From: Candidatus Woesearchaeota archaeon
GTDB lineage: Archaea; Nanobdellota; Nanobdellia; Woesearchaeales; UBA12501
Assembly (NCBI GenBank): GCA_016177315.1
Contig: JACOVN010000025.1
Span: 1-6,235 of the forward strand
Direction: 5' to 3'
Length of the DNA: 6,235 nucleotides
Positions 4,206-6,235 of this stretch are shown one piece after another. The number at the start of each line of letters is the position of its first letter. The stretch's first letter is position 1. The notes beneath the pieces were generated by a model that was given only the letters and a program-made list of their open reading frames with translations, was not told the DNA's origin and did not search any database. Position numbers and translations under genes: made by a program.

Positions 4206-5158
4206 CAATCCATCACCTTCAACCTCCCCCTAAAATCTTCAATTTTTTCATACCCCTTTCTTTCCATGAATTCCTTCAACTCTTCTTCAATTCTTGCAAA
4301 ACAACCAGGACCTTCCTGCACTAAGGCAGTTGCAATCTGGACAGCAGAAGCTCCAGCCAAAATATGCTCAAAAGCATCAATGCCTGTTTTCACTCCTCCG
4401 CATCCAATGATTTGGATTCGGTTACCAAGCAGCTCATAGAATTTTCTCACATTGGCTAATGCTGTTGGCTTAACATAATATCCTCCAATCCCTCCAAAGC
4501 CTCCTTTTGGCTTAATCACAACCTGTTCTTCCTCTGGATCAATAAACAAAGCATTACCGATGCTATTGACGCATGTTACAAATTTGACAGGATATCTTTG
4601 GATAATCTCGGCCATCTGCTCAAAATGCACAAAATCAAAATATGGAGGCAATTTTAACCCCAATGGTTTTTTCCTCATTTCCGTTATTTTGCAAACAGCA
4701 TCCAATAATTTTTCTGTCTGCTCAAAATCATACCCAACCTGGGGCTTGCCAGGAATATTGGGGCAGGATAAATTCAATTCCAAAGCATCAATCTCTTTTA
4801 TCTGTGATAGATGCTCGATAATCGTTAAATTGTCTTCAAAGCTTAACCCAGAAACAGAGACAAAATAGGGCTTAGAAAAATGTTGCTTTAATTCCTTTGC
4901 GATTTTACCATAAAAGAGATACCCCTGATTGGGCAGCCCCATAGAATTAATGCTGCCATACGGCAAGTCTTTATACCGTGGCTCTGGGTTGCCTTTCCTT
5001 GGCTCTAAAGTACAAGACTTAGACAAAATAAGCCCTGCTCTGGATTTGCCTAAGTCAAACAATTCTCCCCTCGTAACACAATGCGCACCTGCAGCATTAA
5101 AGAGGCAGGATTGCAGTTTTTGGCCTGCAATACTGGCGGAAATATCAACCATATCCAT
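4205..5158 (-). CDS. pyrD: Dihydroorotate dehydrogenase, class 1A (fumarate-type), 317 aa
   Basis: Reaction: oxidises dihydroorotate to orotate, the fourth step of UMP synthesis, as a soluble FMN enzyme; class 1A members pass electrons to fumarate. Seen: an FMN-binding alpha/beta barrel with LSKSCTLEPRKGNPEPRY (45-62), including the flavin-contacting Lys47, and the substrate loop NSMGLPN (71-77). The active-site loop LNLSCPNIPGKP (128-139) has the class 1 catalytic base Cys132. LGLKLPPYFD (166-175) holds Lys169, VNSIGNALFID (197-207) follows, and then KGGFGGIGG (218-226). The phosphate-binding end is IIGCGGVKTGIDAFEHILAG (250-269). The NPxPRY, SCPNxPGKPQ and KLPPYFD forms and the single-subunit length match Lactococcus-type PyrDA rather than the PyrK-partnered class 1B. 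No pyrK gene is present in the window. A second in-frame ATG lies at 5150-5152; the first is taken. Downstream it is coupled to the ACT gene. All expected active-site residues are present. Confidence 0.94.
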   Translation of the reverse strand: MDMVDISASIAGQKLQSCLFNAAGAHCVTRGELFDLGKSRAGLILSKSCTLEPRKGNPEPRYKDLPYGSINSMGLPNQGYLFYGKIAKELKQHFSKPYFVSVSGLSFEDNLTIIEHLSQIKEIDALELNLSCPNIPGKPQVGYDFEQTEKLLDAVCKITEMRKKPLGLKLPPYFDFVHFEQMAEIIQRYPVKFVTCVNSIGNALFIDPEEEQVVIKPKGGFGGIGGYYVKPTALANVRKFYELLGNRIQIIGCGGVKTGIDAFEHILAGASAVQIATALVQEGPGCFARIEEELKEFMERKGYEKIEDFRGRLKVMD

Positions 5159-5175
5159 AAAGAGACTTGGGAACA

Positions 5176-5184
5176 GTTAATAAA
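5176..5184 (-). promoter_or_regulatory. TATA-like box of pyrD
   Basis: On the - strand, TTTATTAAC is centred about 22-24 bases before the ATG at 5158 and about 28 before the in-frame ATG at 5152, bracketing the usual archaeal spacing. The transcript is probably leaderless or nearly so. No Shine-Dalgarno site is seen. A second AT-rich run at 5196-5207 is nearly self-complementary and could also serve this strand, giving a leader of about 20 bases. Confidence 0.5.
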
Positions 5185-5199
5185 GGTTTCGTGGGTAAA

Positions 5200-5207
5200 T
5201 TTTTAAA
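5200..5207 (+). promoter_or_regulatory. TATA-like box of the 5229-5726 gene (leaderless)
   Basis: TTTTTAAA is centred 25.5 bases before the ATG at 5229, the same spacing as for the gene at 1561. It chooses ATG 5229 over the TTG at 5220. A run of eight T lies between box and start (5214-5221), and no Shine-Dalgarno site is present. Together with the box at 5176-5184 it makes a compact divergent promoter in 70 bases. Confidence 0.55.
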
Positions 5208-5228
5208 GTAATCTTTTTTTTGCTCCTT

Positions 5229-5726
5229 ATGCTCATAATCAAGAAGGAAGTACAAGAAAGAATTGACCTCGTCATAATCCCAGATTCTGTTTTTCATACC
5301 TTCATGGATGTGCATGTTCATCGGGATATACGTAAAAGAGAATACCGGAGAGGCACAACGGTGATAGTAGCATATGGTAACCTGGGGTGGACAGAGATTC
5401 CGGAGAACAAAGATGTAGTTGGGTTCTTCATCAAAGCAATAGAGAGAAACAAGATAGAAGAACGGAGAACATTCCCTATTCCGATTCCCCATACCTTAAT
5501 AAAAAGTTTTCGGGTTCGTATGGTGGACGATACTGGATATTTTATTACCCCACCGAAAGAAGGGAACTTTGTCCTTAGTGTAAGGAGAATTCAGAGTGCA
5601 AAGGATCTTGTATGGTATCATCCTGGACCATTGGAAAGGCATAAAATTAAAAGGAGTATGCAGAAATCACGAGAAACAGGCGGTTTATTCTTTGTTGTAG
5701 AGCACCTCCATGTGGAAGCAAGATGA
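5229..5726 (+). CDS. Hypothetical protein, 165 aa
   Basis: I do not recognise this protein. It looks soluble: no signal peptide or membrane helix. It starts MLIIKKEVQERIDLVIIPDS, has a histidine- and arginine-rich segment (VHVHRDIRKREYRRG, 28-42), a probable beta-rich core (TTVIVAYGNLGWTEIP, 43-58; VVGFFIKAIE, 63-72), a proline-rich turn (FPIPIPHTL), further strands around YFITPPKEGNFVLSVRR (104-120), and a basic segment (HKIKRSMQKSRETGG, 138-152) before a hydrophobic end (LFFVVEHLHVEAR). The strand-rich pattern with scattered basic residues would suit a nucleic-acid or small-ligand binding role, but nothing specific can be claimed. The overlapping - strand frame at 5145-5492 has an implausible composition and is taken as a shadow. 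It is divergent from pyrD and convergent, with no gap, with the gene at 5727-6203. Confidence 0.7.
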   Translation: MLIIKKEVQERIDLVIIPDSVFHTFMDVHVHRDIRKREYRRGTTVIVAYGNLGWTEIPENKDVVGFFIKAIERNKIEERRTFPIPIPHTLIKSFRVRMVDDTGYFITPPKEGNFVLSVRRIQSAKDLVWYHPGPLERHKIKRSMQKSRETGGLFFVVEHLHVEAR

Positions 5727-6203
5727 TCAACGCTTTTCAACTATTCTTCTTATTATTGGAATGGAGTCCCCAACAAGGAATTGTGCATATTGCTCTGCCA
5801 TATAGGTGGCATAAGCTATAACACCATTCGTGGGTAAGTTTAATTCAGCAACACGAGCAGCGATACCTGCTGCAAAATGTCTGCCTGATTCTATGTCTAC
5901 TTGTGCAAATTCATCGTCTACAAGTTGGTAGATGGAACACTTCCCTCTTCCGTGATCATGAAGAAGTTGCTCTATACCTCCACTGAGCCCTTGTCGTGTT
6001 TTTTCTCGTAAAGCGGACTTTTGTGGAGCATGCTCGCCAAAGAAATCTCTCTGTCGCCCTCTTTCATAGAATTCTCTAAGGTAATCATCTAGAAACCTCG
6101 TTCTCTCTGCCTCCTCATAATCTGGAAGGCTTCTGCCGCCAAGCAGTTCCCGCGGCACACCTGCCTCAAGTGAAATTCTCCCTACCTTTCCTTCGATGCC
6201 CAT
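5727..6203 (-). CDS. Hypothetical protein, 158 aa (possibly 5' partial)
   Basis: I do not recognise this protein. It is soluble and charged. An N-terminal part has glycine and EL motifs (GVPRELLGGRSLPDYEEAER, 15-34), then a strongly charged helix (FLDDYLREFYERGRQRDFFG, 37-56), a polar middle ending GRGKCSIYQLVDDEFAQVDI (84-103), a helix rich in alanine (FAAGIAARVAEL) and a C-terminal helical part (GVIAYATYMAEQYAQFLVG, then PIIRRIVEKR). The ATG at 6201-6203 has a TATA-like TTATTAA centred 27 bases upstream. Yet the frame stays open upstream through GMGIEG to the window edge without a stop, so a longer protein starting outside cannot be excluded. Its stop abuts the stop of the convergent + strand gene at 5726. 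No function is proposed. Confidence 0.7.
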   Translation of the reverse strand: MGIEGKVGRISLEAGVPRELLGGRSLPDYEEAERTRFLDDYLREFYERGRQRDFFGEHAPQKSALREKTRQGLSGGIEQLLHDHGRGKCSIYQLVDDEFAQVDIESGRHFAAGIAARVAELNLPTNGVIAYATYMAEQYAQFLVGDSIPIIRRIVEKR

Positions 6204-6226
6204 ACCTTTAGTAGAGGCTTCTGAAG

Positions 6227-6233
6227 TTAATAA
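6227..6233 (-). promoter_or_regulatory. TATA-like box of the last gene
   Basis: TTATTAA on the - strand, centred 27 bases before the ATG at 6203, the same leaderless geometry as elsewhere in the window. It sits at the very edge, so upstream context is missing. If the protein really starts further out, this is just coding sequence (two TTA leucine codons are in frame here). Confidence 0.35.
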
Positions 6234-6235
6234 TC

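Noticed and set aside
3849..4439. Long + strand open frame
   Set aside because: It is antisense to the ACT-domain gene and the end of pyrD, both of which have clear family motifs; it is a shadow.
5145..5492. - strand open frame over the divergent promoter
   Set aside because: It overlaps the pyrD start and the better supported + strand gene, with a cysteine- and tyrosine-rich composition and no family features.
1..6235. CRISPR array, tRNA, rRNA or insertion sequence
   Set aside because: No regularly spaced repeats, no cloverleaf-like segment, no transposase frame and no terminal inverted repeats were found on reading both strands.

Overview
The window looks like a piece of an archaeal chromosome of moderate GC, perhaps from a DPANN-type lineage; that lineage guess is weak. 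The archaeal reading rests on AT-rich, TATA-like boxes centred about 23-27 bases before the start codons of six genes (start of transcription and of translation nearly coincide, so leaderless mRNAs are expected), on two archaeal-style RelE-family toxin-antitoxin loci, and on compact packing with overlapping or abutting genes.

Left part (1-1514, + strand): the C-terminal end of a thioredoxin-reductase-like flavoprotein enters from the left edge. It is followed by an unrecognised 106-residue protein with its own promoter and Shine-Dalgarno site. Next is a toxin-antitoxin locus with an intact antitoxin and a toxin reading frame that has lost its start codon and carries an in-frame TAG. A small winged-helix DNA-binding protein closes this part.

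Middle (1532-3609, + strand): a 499-residue lipase maturation factor (LMF1) family membrane protein with its own leaderless promoter, then a second, apparently complete toxin-antitoxin pair whose genes overlap by ATGA. The 200-base stretch after it (3610-3809) holds small inverted repeats and a possible gene fragment, but no convincing gene.

Right part: on the - strand, a class 1A (fumarate-type) dihydroorotate dehydrogenase gene is followed by an ACT-domain protein gene that overlaps it by one base (TGATG), a translationally coupled pair joining pyrimidine synthesis to a probable small-molecule sensor. A 70-base divergent promoter region separates pyrD from a + strand gene for an unrecognised 165-residue protein. 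That gene ends exactly where a convergent - strand gene for another unrecognised protein ends (5726/5727); the latter's frame is open to the right edge.

The most notable points are the decayed toxin beside a retained antitoxin close to a related intact module, the bacterial/eukaryotic-type class 1A PyrD coupled to an ACT protein in an apparently archaeal setting, the full-length LMF1-family protein, and the consistent leaderless promoter geometry. I found no CRISPR array, tRNA, rRNA or insertion sequence. No wholly new multi-gene system could be demonstrated from this window.
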